The translations under genes were made by a program, and so were the position numbers. The notes under the pieces were generated by a model, which saw nothing but the letters and a program-made list of their open reading frames with translations, did not search any database and was not told the DNA's origin. From the NCBI RefSeq assembly GCF_003386285.1, contig NZ_QPNC01000009.1, positions 310,001-374,000 on the forward strand: a DNA stretch of 64,000 bases. Direction: 5' to 3'. Positions 43,823-53,551 of this stretch are shown here, piece by piece; the first letter of the stretch is position 1, and each line of letters starts with the position of its first letter. This DNA is from Nocardiopsis sp. FIRDI 009. GTDB lineage: Bacteria > Actinomycetota > Actinomycetes > Streptosporangiales > Streptosporangiaceae.

Positions 43823-46618
43823 GTGGTGACCAAGCGAGAGACCCCCGACCAGAATTCCCGTGCCAGCGCCGGGGCGGGCAGCGCCTCCCCCTCGGCGGGT
43901 GGTGGTGCGCGGCCCCGCCTGCTGCTCCTGGACGGCCACTCGATGGCCTTCCGCGCGTTCTTCGCGCTTCCGGTGGAGAAGTTCGGTACGAGTACCGGAC
44001 AGTCGACCAACGCCATCTATGGTTTCACGTCGATGCTGGTCAAGCTGTTGCGGGATGAGGAGCCCACGCACGTGGCGGTGGCGTGGGACCTGTCGGGCCC
44101 CACGTTCCGGCACGAGGAGTACGCCGAGTACAAGGACGGGCGGTCCGAGACACCCGAGGGGTTCCCGTCGCAGGTGCCGCTCACCCAGGACCTCATGCGG
44201 CTGATGGGGGTGGCGAACCTGTCGGCGCCGGGGTACGAGGCCGACGACGTGATCGCCACGCTCGCCCACCAGGCCGGTGAGGCCGGGATGGAGGTGCTGA
44301 TCGCCTCCGGTGACCGGGACGCCTTCCAGCTGGTGACACAGGACTGCACGGTGCTCTACCCGGGCAAGAGCCTGTCGGACCTCAAACGGATGACCCCGGA
44401 GGCGGTCGAGGAGAAGTACGCGGTCCCGCCGGAGCGGTACCGGGACCTGGCCGCGCTGGTGGGGGAGAAGGCCGACAACCTGCCGGGCGTGCCGGGGGTG
44501 GGCCCCAAGACGGCGGCGAAGTGGATCGCCAAGTACGGGTCGCTGGACGAGCTGGTCGCCCACGTGGACGAGGTCACCGGGAAGGCGGGCCAGAACCTGC
44601 GTGACCACCTGGACGACGTGCTGCGCAACCAGCGGCTGAACCGGTTGGCGACCGACGTCGACCTGGGTGTGGACGTGACCGAGCTGAGCATCGGGGAGGC
44701 GGACCGGGCCGGGATCGACGCTTTGTTCGACAACCTGGAGTTCGCCTCCAACCTGCGTGAGCGCCTGTACGCGGTGATCCGCTCCGGGGAGCCGGAGGGT
44801 GGGGCCGGGGCGGCGCCGGAGGGGTTCTCCGTCGACCTGACGGTCGCGGACACGGGCGCGGTGGCGGCCTGGCTGACCGAGCACGCGGCGCCCGGGACGC
44901 TGACCGGGGAGGCGCCCGCCGGGGTGGCGGTCGAGGGGACGTGGGGCCAGGGGACCGGTCGGGTCGACGCCCTGGCGCTGTGCGTGCCCGGCGGGGCCGC
45001 CCTGTACGTGGACCCCTCCGTGCTGGACCCGGCCGACACCGAGGCCCTGGCGGAGTTCCTGGCCGACCGGGACCGGCCGAAGGTCGTGCACGAGTACAAG
45101 GGGTCGCTGCTGGCGCTGGGGGCGCACGGGTGGTCCCTGGGCGGCGTGGTCAGCGACACGGCGCTGGCGGCCTACCTGGCGCAGCCGGGGCAGCGGCGGT
45201 TCGACCTGGCCGACCTGTGCCGCAGGTACCTGGGGCGGGAGCTGGAGGAGGACACCGACGGCGCGCAGATGACCCTGGACCTGGGGACGGAGGCCGAGGC
45301 GGGCGGGGGGCGCCGGCGGCTGCTGGCGGTGCGCGCGGCGGCCACCCGCGACCTGGCGGGGGTGCTGTCGGCGGAACTGGACAAGCGGGGCGGCAGCCAC
45401 CTGCTGCACGAGGTCGAGCTGCCGCTGGTGGACGTGCTGACGCGGATGGAGCGGGCGGGGATCGCCGCCGACCTGCCCTACCTGGAGGGGCTCCAGGGCG
45501 AGTTCGCGGCCTCGGCGCGCGGCGCGGTGGAGCGGGCGCACGAGATCGTGGGCCGCGAGTTCAACCTGGGTTCGCCCAAGCAGCTCCAGCAGGTCCTGTT
45601 CGAGGAGTTGGGGCTGCCCCGGACGAAGAAGATCAAGACGGGGTACACCACCGACGCGGACGCGCTGGCGTGGCTGGCGACGCAGACCGACAACGAGCTG
45701 CCGGCGGTGCTGCTGCACCACCGGGACCAGACCAAGCTGCGGACGACGGTGGAGGGGCTGATCAAGACCGTCTCCGACGACGGCCGCATCCACACGACGT
45801 TCAACCAGACGGTGGCGGCGACCGGGCGGTTGAGCTCGACCGACCCCAACCTCCAGAACATCCCGGTGCGCACGGACGTGGGCCGGCGGATCCGGCGGGC
45901 GTTCGTGGTGGGTGAGGGCTTCGAGGAGCTGCTCACCGCCGACTACAGCCAGATCGAGCTGCGGATCATGGCGCACCTGTCGGGTGAGCAGGCGCTCATC
46001 GACGCGTTCAACAGCGGCTACGACTTCCACGCGCACATGGCGGCGCAGGTGTTCGGCGTCGACGTGGAGCAGGTGGACTCCGAGGCGCGGTCGAAGATCA
46101 AGGCGATGAGTTACGGCCTGGCCTACGGGCTCAGCGCCTACGGGCTCTCGCAGCAGTTGGGCATCCAGCCGGACGAGGCGAAGAAGCTGATGGAGGACTA
46201 CTTCGACCGGTTCGGCGGGGTGCGTGACTACCTGCGGTCGGTGGTGGACCAGGCGCGCCGGGCCGGGTACACGGAGACGATCCTGGGCCGGCGCCGGTAT
46301 CTGCCGGACCTGACCAGCGACAACCGTCAGCGGCGGGAGATGGCGGAGCGGATGGCGCTCAACGCCCCGATCCAGGGGTCGGCGGCCGACATCATCAAGG
46401 TGGCGATGCTCCAGGTGGACGCGGCGCTGACCGAGGGCGGGCTCGCGTCCAGGGTGCTGCTCCAGGTGCACGACGAGCTGGTGGTGGAGGTCGCGCCGGG
46501 TGAGCGGGAGCGGGTGGAAAACCTCGTGACGCACGAGATGGGCACGGCCTACGATCTGCGTGTCCCGTTGGCGGTGTCGGTCGGCAGCGGGCAGAACTGG
46601 CACGACGCCGCGCACTAG
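43823..46618 (+). CDS. polA: DNA polymerase I (proofreading domain apparently inactive)
   Basis: A 931-residue family A polymerase. The N-terminal 5'-3' exonuclease has LLLLDGHSMAFRAF, AVAWDLSGPTFRH, YEADDVIATLA and SGDRDAFQLV with metal-binding aspartates. The middle 3'-5' exonuclease fold (about 335-520) lacks the DxE motif; the corresponding stretch reads VAVEGTWGQG, so proofreading is probably absent as in other actinobacteria. The polymerase domain has RLSSTDPNLQNIPVRT, TADYSQIELRIMAHLSG, KAMSYGLAYGLSAYGL and QVHDELVVEV. GTG 43823 follows a TAGGAT box; GTG 43826 and TTG 43817 are alternatives. It serves in Okazaki-fragment maturation and repair. Confidence 0.96.
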   Translation: MVTKRETPDQNSRASAGAGSASPSAGGGARPRLLLLDGHSMAFRAFFALPVEKFGTSTGQSTNAIYGFTSMLVKLLRDEEPTHVAVAWDLSGPTFRHEEYAEYKDGRSETPEGFPSQVPLTQDLMRLMGVANLSAPGYEADDVIATLAHQAGEAGMEVLIASGDRDAFQLVTQDCTVLYPGKSLSDLKRMTPEAVEEKYAVPPERYRDLAALVGEKADNLPGVPGVGPKTAAKWIAKYGSLDELVAHVDEVTGKAGQNLRDHLDDVLRNQRLNRLATDVDLGVDVTELSIGEADRAGIDALFDNLEFASNLRERLYAVIRSGEPEGGAGAAPEGFSVDLTVADTGAVAAWLTEHAAPGTLTGEAPAGVAVEGTWGQGTGRVDALALCVPGGAALYVDPSVLDPADTEALAEFLADRDRPKVVHEYKGSLLALGAHGWSLGGVVSDTALAAYLAQPGQRRFDLADLCRRYLGRELEEDTDGAQMTLDLGTEAEAGGGRRRLLAVRAAATRDLAGVLSAELDKRGGSHLLHEVELPLVDVLTRMERAGIAADLPYLEGLQGEFAASARGAVERAHEIVGREFNLGSPKQLQQVLFEELGLPRTKKIKTGYTTDADALAWLATQTDNELPAVLLHHRDQTKLRTTVEGLIKTVSDDGRIHTTFNQTVAATGRLSSTDPNLQNIPVRTDVGRRIRRAFVVGEGFEELLTADYSQIELRIMAHLSGEQALIDAFNSGYDFHAHMAAQVFGVDVEQVDSEARSKIKAMSYGLAYGLSAYGLSQQLGIQPDEAKKLMEDYFDRFGGVRDYLRSVVDQARRAGYTETILGRRRYLPDLTSDNRQRREMAERMALNAPIQGSAADIIKVAMLQVDAALTEGGLASRVLLQVHDELVVEVAPGERERVENLVTHEMGTAYDLRVPLAVSVGSGQNWHDAAH

Positions 46619-46659
46619 CGCGGGTCGCGGCCCCGATCGTCGTGTGGAGGTGGGAGACG

Positions 46660-47109
46660 GTGACGGACACGGGAGGATCCTCCGTGACGGGCGGGCTGAG
46701 TGTGGGTTCGGTCACCGTTCCCGCCGACGCCCTGGTGTGGCGCTTCTCCCGGTCCTCGGGGCCGGGAGGGCAGCACGTCAACACGTCGGACACGCGGGTG
46801 TCGCTGTCGCTCGACGTCGCCTCGTGCGGGGCGCTCGGCCGGACACGGCGTCAGCGCGCCCTGGAGCGGTTGGCGGGTCGCCTGGTCGACGGGGTGCTGA
46901 CGGTGTCGGTGCAGACGCATCGGTCCCAGGCGCGCAACCGGGTCGAGGCGCGGGAGCGGATGGCCGCCCTGCTGGCCGAGGCGATGGCGCCGCCCGCGCG
47001 GCAGCGGCGGGCGACGCGGCCCAGCCGGGCCGCCCGGCAGCGCCGTCTGGACGCCAAGCGGCGGCGTGGGGACGTGAAGCGTTCGCGGTCGCGTCCTTCG
47101 TGGGACTAA
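46660..47109 (+). CDS. arfB: Peptidyl-tRNA hydrolase ArfB-like ribosome rescue factor
   Basis: A 149-residue protein with the catalytic GGQ loop of release-factor-like hydrolases in FSRSSGPGGQHVNTSDTRVSL and a long basic C-terminal tail (many Arg/Lys, about 110-149) that would enter the ribosomal mRNA channel. ArfB frees ribosomes stalled without a stop codon. GTG 46660 is chosen because GGAGGTGGGAG precedes it. It lies between polA and rpsA on the same strand, 41 bp after polA. Confidence 0.9.
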   Translation: MTDTGGSSVTGGLSVGSVTVPADALVWRFSRSSGPGGQHVNTSDTRVSLSLDVASCGALGRTRRQRALERLAGRLVDGVLTVSVQTHRSQARNRVEARERMAALLAEAMAPPARQRRATRPSRAARQRRLDAKRRRGDVKRSRSRPSWD

Positions 47110-47205
47110 CGGCCTGTTTCGGGGGTGCTCCGGACCCTCGTCCGCTACGTTCCGCCATGGGGTCGCGGCGTGGTGACACCCGCTCGGACATGGGGCGGTG
47201 TGTAG

Positions 47206-47235
47206 TTGATCTTGACCACCACGCTCGGGTAAATT
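47206..47235 (+). promoter_or_regulatory. rpsA promoter P1
   Basis: TTGATC (47206-47211) and TAAATT (47230-47235) with an 18-bp spacer. Confidence 0.6.
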
Positions 47236-47279
47236 GCGCCCAACACGGCCTTCGTCGGCTTGGCGGCCCTGGGTTCCGA

Positions 47280-47308
47280 TTGACCAGGACGCCCATGTCT
47301 CATATTCT
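47280..47308 (+). promoter_or_regulatory. rpsA promoter P2
   Basis: TTGACC (47280-47285) and TATTCT (47303-47308) with a 17-bp spacer, close to the consensus for the principal sigma factor. Confidence 0.7.
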
Positions 47309-47525
47309 GGCCAGAGCGTTGTGGGTTCGTGCGGGCGTCTGTCGTCCCCGGTTCGGGGTTCGGTGATCGCACCGCTTCGGTCAACACTCTGGACCCGGCG
47401 GCTGTGGCCACGGATGGTTCCGCCTTCCGTGACCGCGGTTCTCACTTCTGGACGACGGATCGACGGGCTCGAACTCGCGGCGTGCCCATTTTCTGAACCT
47501 GTCCGTATCCGGAGTCCACCCACAA

Positions 47526-49013
47526 ATGACGAGCAGCACCGAGGCCACCTCGACACCCCAGGTAGCGGTCAACGACATCGGGTCCGAGGAAGCCTTCCTC
47601 GCGGCGATCGACGAGACCATCAAGTACTTCAACGACGGTGACATTGTCGAGGGCACCATCGTGAAGGTCGATCGAGACGAGGTCTTGCTCGACATCGGTT
47701 ACAAGACCGAGGGTGTCATCCCCTCCCGGGAGCTGTCGATCAAGCACGACGTCGACCCCGGTGAGGTCGTCGCCGTCGGCGATCAGGTCGAGGCCCTCGT
47801 TCTCCAGAAGGAGGACAAGGAAGGCCGCCTGATCCTGTCCAAGAAGCGCGCCCAGTACGAGCGCGCCTGGGGCACGATCGAGAAGATCAAGGAGGAGGAC
47901 GGCGTCGTCACCGGCACCGTCATCGAGGTCGTCAAGGGTGGTCTCATCCTCGACATCGGCCTGCGCGGCTTCCTGCCCGCCTCCCTGGTCGAGATGCGCC
48001 GCGTCCGCGACCTGCAGCCCTACGTCGGCCGCGAGCTCGAGGCCAAGATCATCGAGCTGGACAAGAACCGCAACAACGTGGTCCTGTCCCGCCGCGCCTG
48101 GCTGGAGCAGACGCAGTCCGAGGTGCGTCAGACCTTCCTCAACACCCTCCAGAAGGGTCAGATCCGCAAGGGCGTCGTCTCCTCGATCGTCAACTTCGGT
48201 GCGTTCGTGGACCTGGGCGGCGTCGACGGCCTGGTGCACGTCTCCGAGCTGTCCTGGAAGCACATCGACCACCCGAGCGAGGTCGTCGAGGTCGGCCAGG
48301 AGGTCACCGTCGAGGTCCTCGACGTGGACATGGAGCGCGAGCGCGTCTCCCTGTCGCTCAAGGCGACCCAGGAAGACCCGTGGCAGCAGTTCGCCCGGAC
48401 CCACCAGATCGGCCAGGTCGTTCCCGGCAAGGTCACCAAGCTGGTTCCGTTCGGTGCGTTCGTGCGCGTCGAGGAGGGCATCGAGGGCCTGGTCCACATC
48501 TCCGAGCTGGCCGAGCGCCACGTCGAGGTGCCCGAGCAGGTCGTCCAGGTCGGCACCGAGATCTTCGTCAAGATCATCGACATCGACCTCGACCGCCGCC
48601 GCATCAGCCTCTCGCTGAAGCAGGCCAACGAGGCCGTCGAGCCGGGCCAGGAGGAGTTCGACCCGACCCTCTACGGCATGGCCGCGGACTACGACGAGCA
48701 CGGCAACTACAAGTACCCGGAGGGCTTCGACCCCGAGAGCGGCGAGTGGCTCGAGGGCTACGAGGCTCAGCGGGACGAGTGGGAGCGCAGCTACGCCGAG
48801 GCGCAGGCCCGCTTCGAGGCGCACCGCAAGCAGGTCGAGGAGGCGCGTGCGGCCGAGGCCGACGCCGCCAGCGCCCCGGCCGAGGAGGCCGAGGAGGAGT
48901 ACACCGGCGGCCAGGGCGGCACCACGCCCAGCTCCGAGTCCACCAGCGGCGCCCTCGCCTCCGACGAGGCGCTGGCCGCCCTCCGTGAGAAGCTCGCGGG
49001 TGGCGAGGCCTGA
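47526..49013 (+). CDS. rpsA: 30S ribosomal protein S1
   Basis: A 495-residue bS1 with four S1 RNA-binding domains, starting near residues 37 (GDIVEGTIVKVDRDEVLLDIG), 123 (GVVTGTVIEVVKGGLILDIG), 208 (GQIRKGVVSSIVNFGAFVDLG) and 295 (GQVVPGKVTKLVPFGAFVRVE). A ~110-residue acidic tail follows, as in actinobacteria. S1 helps load mRNA on the 30S subunit. ATG 47526 has GGAG about 11 bp upstream. A long leader and two promoters precede it, and a strong hairpin (49101) follows. Codon use is more biased than its neighbours, as expected for a highly expressed gene. Confidence 0.98.
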   Translation: MTSSTEATSTPQVAVNDIGSEEAFLAAIDETIKYFNDGDIVEGTIVKVDRDEVLLDIGYKTEGVIPSRELSIKHDVDPGEVVAVGDQVEALVLQKEDKEGRLILSKKRAQYERAWGTIEKIKEEDGVVTGTVIEVVKGGLILDIGLRGFLPASLVEMRRVRDLQPYVGRELEAKIIELDKNRNNVVLSRRAWLEQTQSEVRQTFLNTLQKGQIRKGVVSSIVNFGAFVDLGGVDGLVHVSELSWKHIDHPSEVVEVGQEVTVEVLDVDMERERVSLSLKATQEDPWQQFARTHQIGQVVPGKVTKLVPFGAFVRVEEGIEGLVHISELAERHVEVPEQVVQVGTEIFVKIIDIDLDRRRISLSLKQANEAVEPGQEEFDPTLYGMAADYDEHGNYKYPEGFDPESGEWLEGYEAQRDEWERSYAEAQARFEAHRKQVEEARAAEADAASAPAEEAEEEYTGGQGGTTPSSESTSGALASDEALAALREKLAGGEA

Positions 49014-49100
49014 TCAGCCGGTGGGGCTCGACGAGGCGGTGAGACGTGACCCGCCTGGTCGGCCTGGCCGGTAGGTCCGCGAGGATCCGCTGACAGCCCT

Positions 49101-49133
49101 GAAGGGCCGTCCCCGTTGCGGGGGCGGCCCTTC
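49101..49133 (+). terminator. Terminator after rpsA
   Basis: A stem GAAGGGCCG-T-CCCCG pairs with CGGGG-G-CGGCCCTTC around a TTG loop, followed by GTCGTG. Confidence 0.85.
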
Positions 49134-49367
49134 GTCGTGCGGGCGGTGTGCTCCGCGTCGGGCGGTGCGCTCCGTGCGGGTGGGTGTTCCGGGTGGCCGC
49201 ACCAGGGTGGAGGAGGTCCGGGCGCACCCGGGTGCGCCCGGGTGGGGCCGCCCCGATGCCCAGCATCGCGCGGACCTGGCGGGGCGTGCCGCGACCGGAA
49301 GCGCTCCTGTGGAAGACTCGCCGTACTGCTGGAGAAAGCCCCCTGTGAGGGCGCCCGAGGAGGCGAC
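49134..49367 (+). other. Non-coding region between rpsA and the GNAT gene
   Basis: No gene supported. It contains a tandem near-repeat GGGCGGTG-Y-GCTCCG (49144 and 49160) and a perfect 24-bp palindrome at 49218-49241. Confidence 0.4.
49218..49241. repeat. Perfect 24-bp palindrome
   Basis: CCGGGCGCACCC is followed directly by its reverse complement GGGTGCGCCCGG with no spacer. It lies about 125 bp before the GNAT gene and could be an operator for a dimeric regulator. Confidence 0.5.
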
Positions 49368-49871
49368 GTGTTCGACATCCACCCGGCCACCCCCGCCGAC
49401 GCGGGCGAGCTCCTGACGCTCCAGCGCGCGGCGTTCGTCGACGAGGCGCAGGCCTACGGGGACCCCTTCATCCTTCCGCTCACCGAGGGGCTGGACCGGA
49501 TCGACCGGCTCCTGCGAGACGAGGACGTGCTCGTCCTCAAGGCCGTCTCCGGGGCCCGGATCGTGGGGGCCGTGCGCGCGAGCGCGGCCGGTGCGCACGG
49601 GGTGATCGGCCGTCTGGCCGTCGCGCCCGACCAGCGCCGTCGCGGGATCGCCCGGGCGCTGCTGTCCGCGGTGGAGGAGGAGCTGCGGTCCCGCCGCCCC
49701 GGGCTGACCGCGCTGACCCTGTTCACCGGGGCGCAGAGCGCCGACCAGCAGCGCCTGTACCGCGAGCGCGGCTACGGTGAGACGCACCGCGAGCGGGTGG
49801 CCGACCACCTGGTCATGGTGCACATGCGCAAGGAGCTGGCCCCGGTCGGGGCGCCCGCCGAGCCGGTGTGA
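49368..49871 (+). CDS. GNAT-family N-acetyltransferase
   Basis: A 167-residue single GNAT domain. It opens FDIHPATPADAGELLTLQRAAF. The acetyl-CoA loop is VIGRLAVAPDQRRRGIARALL, with the R/Q-x-x-G-x-A pattern, and the last strands follow. Substrate unknown; small-molecule or protein N-acetylation is possible. GTG 49368 is chosen because GAGGAGG lies 5 bp upstream; the longer frame from 49116 crosses the rpsA terminator and is not coding. coaE follows after 45 bp. Confidence 0.87.
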   Translation: MFDIHPATPADAGELLTLQRAAFVDEAQAYGDPFILPLTEGLDRIDRLLRDEDVLVLKAVSGARIVGAVRASAAGAHGVIGRLAVAPDQRRRGIARALLSAVEEELRSRRPGLTALTLFTGAQSADQQRLYRERGYGETHRERVADHLVMVHMRKELAPVGAPAEPV

Positions 49872-49903
49872 CGGCCGGTCGTGAGCGGCCCGGGGGGATG
49901 TTC

Positions 49904-49909
49904 TAGGGT
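49904..49909 (+). promoter_or_regulatory. -10 box of a leaderless coaE promoter
   Basis: TAGGGT lies 7 bp before the coaE ATG, with no ribosome-binding site between. Confidence 0.45.
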
Positions 49910-49916
49910 CGGTGGC

Positions 49917-50516
49917 ATGCTGACAGTGGGACTGACCGGGGGGATCGGCTCCGGTAAGAGCGCGGTCTCGGCGGAGCTGGAGCGCCTGGGCGCGACGGTC
50001 ATCGACGCCGACGCGATCGCGCGCGAGGTGGTCGAGCCCGGCACGGAGGGGCTGGCCGAGGTCGTCGAGGAGTTCGGCGAGGAGGTGCTCACCCCCGAGG
50101 GGCGGCTCGATCGCGCGCGGCTCGGTGAGATCGTCTTCGCCGACGAGGAGCGGCTGGCCCGGCTCAACGCGATCGTGCACCCCCGGGTCGGGGAGCGCAG
50201 CGCTGAGTTGATGGAGCGGGCTCGGGAGTCGGGTGCCCGGGTCGTGGTCTACGACGTCCCGCTGCTGGTGGAGAACGACCTGGGGTCGCTCTACGACGTG
50301 GTGGTCGTGGTGGACGCCCCCGACGAGACGCGTGTGGAGCGGGTGGCCGCCGACCGGGGTATGCCGCGTGAGCAGGTGTGGGCGCGGATCCGGGCGCAGG
50401 CGGACCGGGAGGCCCGGCTGGCCGCGGCCGATCTCGTGGTGGACAACTCGGGGACGCGTGAGGAGCTCTCGGCCCGGGTGGCCGAGCTGTGGAAGGAGCT
50501 GCTGGCCCGGGCCTGA
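49917..50516 (+). CDS. coaE: Dephospho-CoA kinase
   Basis: A 199-residue P-loop kinase for the last step of coenzyme A synthesis, phosphorylating the 3' hydroxyl of dephospho-CoA. It starts [17 protein letters not shown] with the Walker A, followed by [15 protein letters not shown], the lid region and [11 protein letters not shown]. Some actinobacteria carry an extra C-terminal UPF0157 domain; it is absent here. ATG 49917 is at the family start, and a TAGGGT box 7 bp upstream suggests a leaderless mRNA. The upstream in-frame GTG 49881 is unlikely. Confidence 0.95.
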   Translation: MLTVGLTGGIGSGKSAVSAELERLGATVIDADAIAREVVEPGTEGLAEVVEEFGEEVLTPEGRLDRARLGEIVFADEERLARLNAIVHPRVGERSAELMERARESGARVVVYDVPLLVENDLGSLYDVVVVVDAPDETRVERVAADRGMPREQVWARIRAQADREARLAAADLVVDNSGTREELSARVAELWKELLARA

Positions 50517-50604
50517 GCCGGGATGTCGGTGGTGGTCGGTAGCGTTGGAGGGAAGGCAGACGTGGGCGCGGGCGGCCCACCGCGGTGAGGCGAGGAGTGG
50601 CGAC

Positions 50605-52704
50605 GTGCGACCGGTCAGCGACATCAAGCGCAGCGAGGCACCGTTCGAGGTCGTCTCGGACATGAGCCCGGCGGGTGACCAGCCCGGGGCGATCGCCGAG
50701 ATCACGCGGCGGGTGGAGTCGGGTGACGCGCACACCGTCCTGCTGGGCGCGACGGGTACGGGTAAGACGGCGACCGTGGCGTGGACGGTGGAGCGGCTCC
50801 AGCGGCCCACCCTGGTGATGCAGCCGAACAAGACGCTGGCGGCGCAGTTCGCCAACGAGCTGCGGCAGATGCTGCCGAACAACGCGGTCGAGTACTTCGT
50901 CTCGTACTACGACTACTACCAGCCCGAAGCCTACGTCCCGCAGAGCGACACCTACATCGAGAAGGACTCGTCGATCAACGACGAGGTGGAGCGGCTGCGG
51001 CACTCGGCGACCAACTCGCTGCTCACGCGCCGGGACACGATCGTGGTGGCGTCGGTGTCGTGCATCTACGGTCTGGGCACGCCGCAGGAGTACGTGGACC
51101 GGATGGCGCAGCTGTCGGTGGGCATGGAGGTGGACCGCGACGAGCTGCTGCGCCGGCTGGTGGAGATGCAGTACTCCCGCAACGACGCCGCGTTCACCCG
51201 GGGGACGTTCCGCGTACGCGGCGACACCATCGAGATCATCCCGGTCTACGAGGAGCTGGCGATCCGCATCGAGATGTTCGGCGACGAGGTGGAGCGGTTG
51301 ATGACCCTCCATCCGTTGACCGGCGAGGTGCTCGGTGAGAGCCAGGAGATGTTCATCTTCCCGGCGTCGCACTACGTGGCCGGTGAGGAGCGCACCGAGC
51401 GCGCGATCGCCTCGATCGAGGCCGAGCTGGGGGAGCGGCTGGCCGAGTTGGAGGGCCAGGGCAGGCTGTTGGAGGCGCAGCGGCTGCGAATGCGCACCAC
51501 GCACGACCTGGAGATGATGCGGCAGCTGGGGACGTGTTCGGGGATCGAGAACTACTCGCGGCACTTCGACGGCCGTGAGCCGGGAAGTGCGCCCAACACC
51601 CTGCTCGACTACTTCCCCGAGGACTTCCTGCTGGTCCTGGACGAGTCGCACGTGACGGTGCCGCAGATCGGCGCCATGTACGAGGGTGACGCGGCGCGTA
51701 AGCGCACCCTGGTCGACCACGGGTTCCGACTGCCGTCGGCGCTGGACAACCGTCCGTTGAAGTGGGAGGAGTTCACCGAGCGGATCGGGCAGACGGTGTA
51801 CCTGTCGGCGACGCCGGGCCGGTACGAGCTGCGGCAGAGCGGCGGTGACGTGGTGGAGCAGGTCATCCGCCCGACGGGGCTGGTCGACCCGGAGGTGCTG
51901 GTCAAGCCGACCGACGGGCAGATCGACGACCTGGTGCACGAGATCCGGGAGCGCGCCGAGCGTCAGGAGCGGGTGCTCGTCACGACGCTGACCAAGAAGA
52001 TGGCCGAGGACCTGACCGACTACTTCGCCGAGCTGGGCATCCGGGTGCGCTACCTGCACAGCGAGGTGGACACGCTGCGGCGGGTGGAGCTGCTGCGTGA
52101 GCTGCGCGTGGGCGAGTTCGACGTGCTGGTGGGCATCAACCTGCTGCGGGAGGGCCTGGACCTGCCCGAGGTGTCGCTGGTGGCGATCCTGGACGCGGAC
52201 AAGGAGGGGTTCCTGCGGTCGGAGACCTCCCTGATCCAGACGATCGGACGCGCCGCGCGCAACGTCGCCGGCCAGGTGCACATGTACGCGGACAACGTCA
52301 CCGACTCGATGCGGGCGGCGATCGACGAGACCAACCGGCGCAGGGACAAGCAGTTGGCCTACAACGCCGAGCACGGGATCGACCCCACGCCGCTGCGCAA
52401 GCAGATCGCGGACATCCTCGACTCGTTGAACAGGGAGGACGTCGACACCGAGGAGCTCATGGCGACGGGGTACCGTAAGGGCGGCGCCAAGGGCGAGTCG
52501 GCTCCGGTGCCCGCGCTGGGTGAGCGTGCGGTGGACGCGAAGGGTATGCCGCGCGCGGAGCTGGCCGGGTTGATCGACCAGCTGAGCGCCCAGATGCACC
52601 AGGCCGCGACCGACCTGCAGTTCGAGCTGGCGGCCCGGTTGCGCGACGAGATCAAGGAATTGAAGCGTGAGCTTCGCGGTATGGACGAGGCCGGGGTGAA
52701 GTGA
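50605..52704 (+). CDS. uvrB: Excinuclease ABC subunit B
   Basis: A 699-residue UvrB, the damage-verifying helicase-like subunit of nucleotide excision repair. It has Walker A GATGTGKT (48-55), the damage-probing beta-hairpin [20 protein letters not shown], the helicase motifs LVLDESHVT and [11 protein letters not shown], motif [11 protein letters not shown] and a C-terminal UVR domain (about residues 650-690: [19 protein letters not shown]) that binds UvrA/UvrC. GTG 50605 follows GCGAGGAG. All motifs are intact. It is 88 bp downstream of coaE. Confidence 0.98.
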   Translation: MRPVSDIKRSEAPFEVVSDMSPAGDQPGAIAEITRRVESGDAHTVLLGATGTGKTATVAWTVERLQRPTLVMQPNKTLAAQFANELRQMLPNNAVEYFVSYYDYYQPEAYVPQSDTYIEKDSSINDEVERLRHSATNSLLTRRDTIVVASVSCIYGLGTPQEYVDRMAQLSVGMEVDRDELLRRLVEMQYSRNDAAFTRGTFRVRGDTIEIIPVYEELAIRIEMFGDEVERLMTLHPLTGEVLGESQEMFIFPASHYVAGEERTERAIASIEAELGERLAELEGQGRLLEAQRLRMRTTHDLEMMRQLGTCSGIENYSRHFDGREPGSAPNTLLDYFPEDFLLVLDESHVTVPQIGAMYEGDAARKRTLVDHGFRLPSALDNRPLKWEEFTERIGQTVYLSATPGRYELRQSGGDVVEQVIRPTGLVDPEVLVKPTDGQIDDLVHEIRERAERQERVLVTTLTKKMAEDLTDYFAELGIRVRYLHSEVDTLRRVELLRELRVGEFDVLVGINLLREGLDLPEVSLVAILDADKEGFLRSETSLIQTIGRAARNVAGQVHMYADNVTDSMRAAIDETNRRRDKQLAYNAEHGIDPTPLRKQIADILDSLNREDVDTEELMATGYRKGGAKGESAPVPALGERAVDAKGMPRAELAGLIDQLSAQMHQAATDLQFELAARLRDEIKELKRELRGMDEAGVK

Positions 52705-52816
52705 CGGCAGGCCCTGCGGGGCCGGTCCTGCCGGGTGTGCCGACGCCCTCTCCAGGTCTCGAATCGGGAACGTTTGCACAACGAACGGGTCGCGTGGTTA
52801 CCTTCGCGTGACATAC

Positions 52817-52834
52817 CCTTGGGATCGCCCAAGG
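52817..52834 (+). terminator. Hairpin after uvrB
   Basis: CCTTGGG-ATCG-CCCAAGG lies 113 bp after uvrB and 40 bp before the lipoprotein gene. It may be a terminator or part of the lipoprotein leader. Confidence 0.45.
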
Positions 52835-52874
52835 TCATGTCGTACATTCCGGATATCCGGTCGCGGGGGAGTCC

Positions 52875-53363
52875 ATGAAGGTTCAGCTGTTGGCGACGAC
52901 GGGTGTCCTCCTCGTCGGGGTGTCCTTGCTGGTCGGCGGGTGCGCCCTGGGACGGGGAGGGGCCGAGGTCGCCGGCTCCCCGGGCGTCCCGGCCGCGCCG
53001 ACCGGAGTCGACCCCTCCCCCGGGCCCGTGAGCGACGAGGACACGCTGGTGGTGGACGACGACGGGGCCGAGGTCCACCAGGACTGCGACGACCGTGAGA
53101 TCGTGGTCAGCGCCGACGACGCCGTCGTCGTCCTGGACGGCCCGTGCGGCCTGGTCAGGGCCACCGGCCGGGGCACCACCGTGGACGTGGGATCGGCCGA
53201 ACGGATAGTTCTGGTGGGCGTGGACAACACGATCTCCTTCGCCTCCGGGGAACCCGAGGTGATCAACCACGGGCGCAACACCTCGGTCGTCGAGGGCGGG
53301 GTAGCCAGCGAGTCATCGCGTCGGACCGTCGACGCGGAGGGGACTTCCGTGTCCGCGGATTGA
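52875..53363 (+). CDS. DUF3060 lipoprotein
   Basis: A 162-residue exported lipoprotein. The signal peptide ends in lipobox LLVGGC (Cys near residue 24), so it is a probable Lgt substrate. After a Pro/Asp-rich linker, the C-terminal ~100 residues have the DUF3060 pattern: CDDREIVVSADDAVVVLDGPCG, RATGRGTTVDVGSAERIVLVG and VDNTISFASGEPEVINHGRNT, typical of a short right-handed beta-helix with repeated N/G turns. Two cysteines in the domain may bond. ATG 52875 follows GGGGGAG. Function unknown. Confidence 0.8.
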   Translation: MKVQLLATTGVLLVGVSLLVGGCALGRGGAEVAGSPGVPAAPTGVDPSPGPVSDEDTLVVDDDGAEVHQDCDDREIVVSADDAVVVLDGPCGLVRATGRGTTVDVGSAERIVLVGVDNTISFASGEPEVINHGRNTSVVEGGVASESSRRTVDAEGTSVSAD

Positions 53364-53551
53364 CCGCCCCGACACCCACGGGCTACCCGCGATCCGTTAC
53401 CGTGGTGCGCGGCCGTGCCCACGCGAAGGCCGGGGCACGGGTGAGGGACCGGACGGGCGCACCCGCGCGGAGCGGATCCGCGGGCTCGGGGCGCCGTGGC
53501 CGTGCCCGTCATGGAGTGCTCCGGGCGAGAGACCCGCTAGGGGAGGGGTGG

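Larger units (their letters stand above)
47110..47525 (+). other. Long leader/promoter region of rpsA
   Basis: The 416 bp before rpsA contain two good promoters (47206-47235 and 47280-47308) and then about 210 bp of untranslated leader with no clear ORF. It may hold autoregulatory structure, but no specific fold was recognised. Confidence 0.5.
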
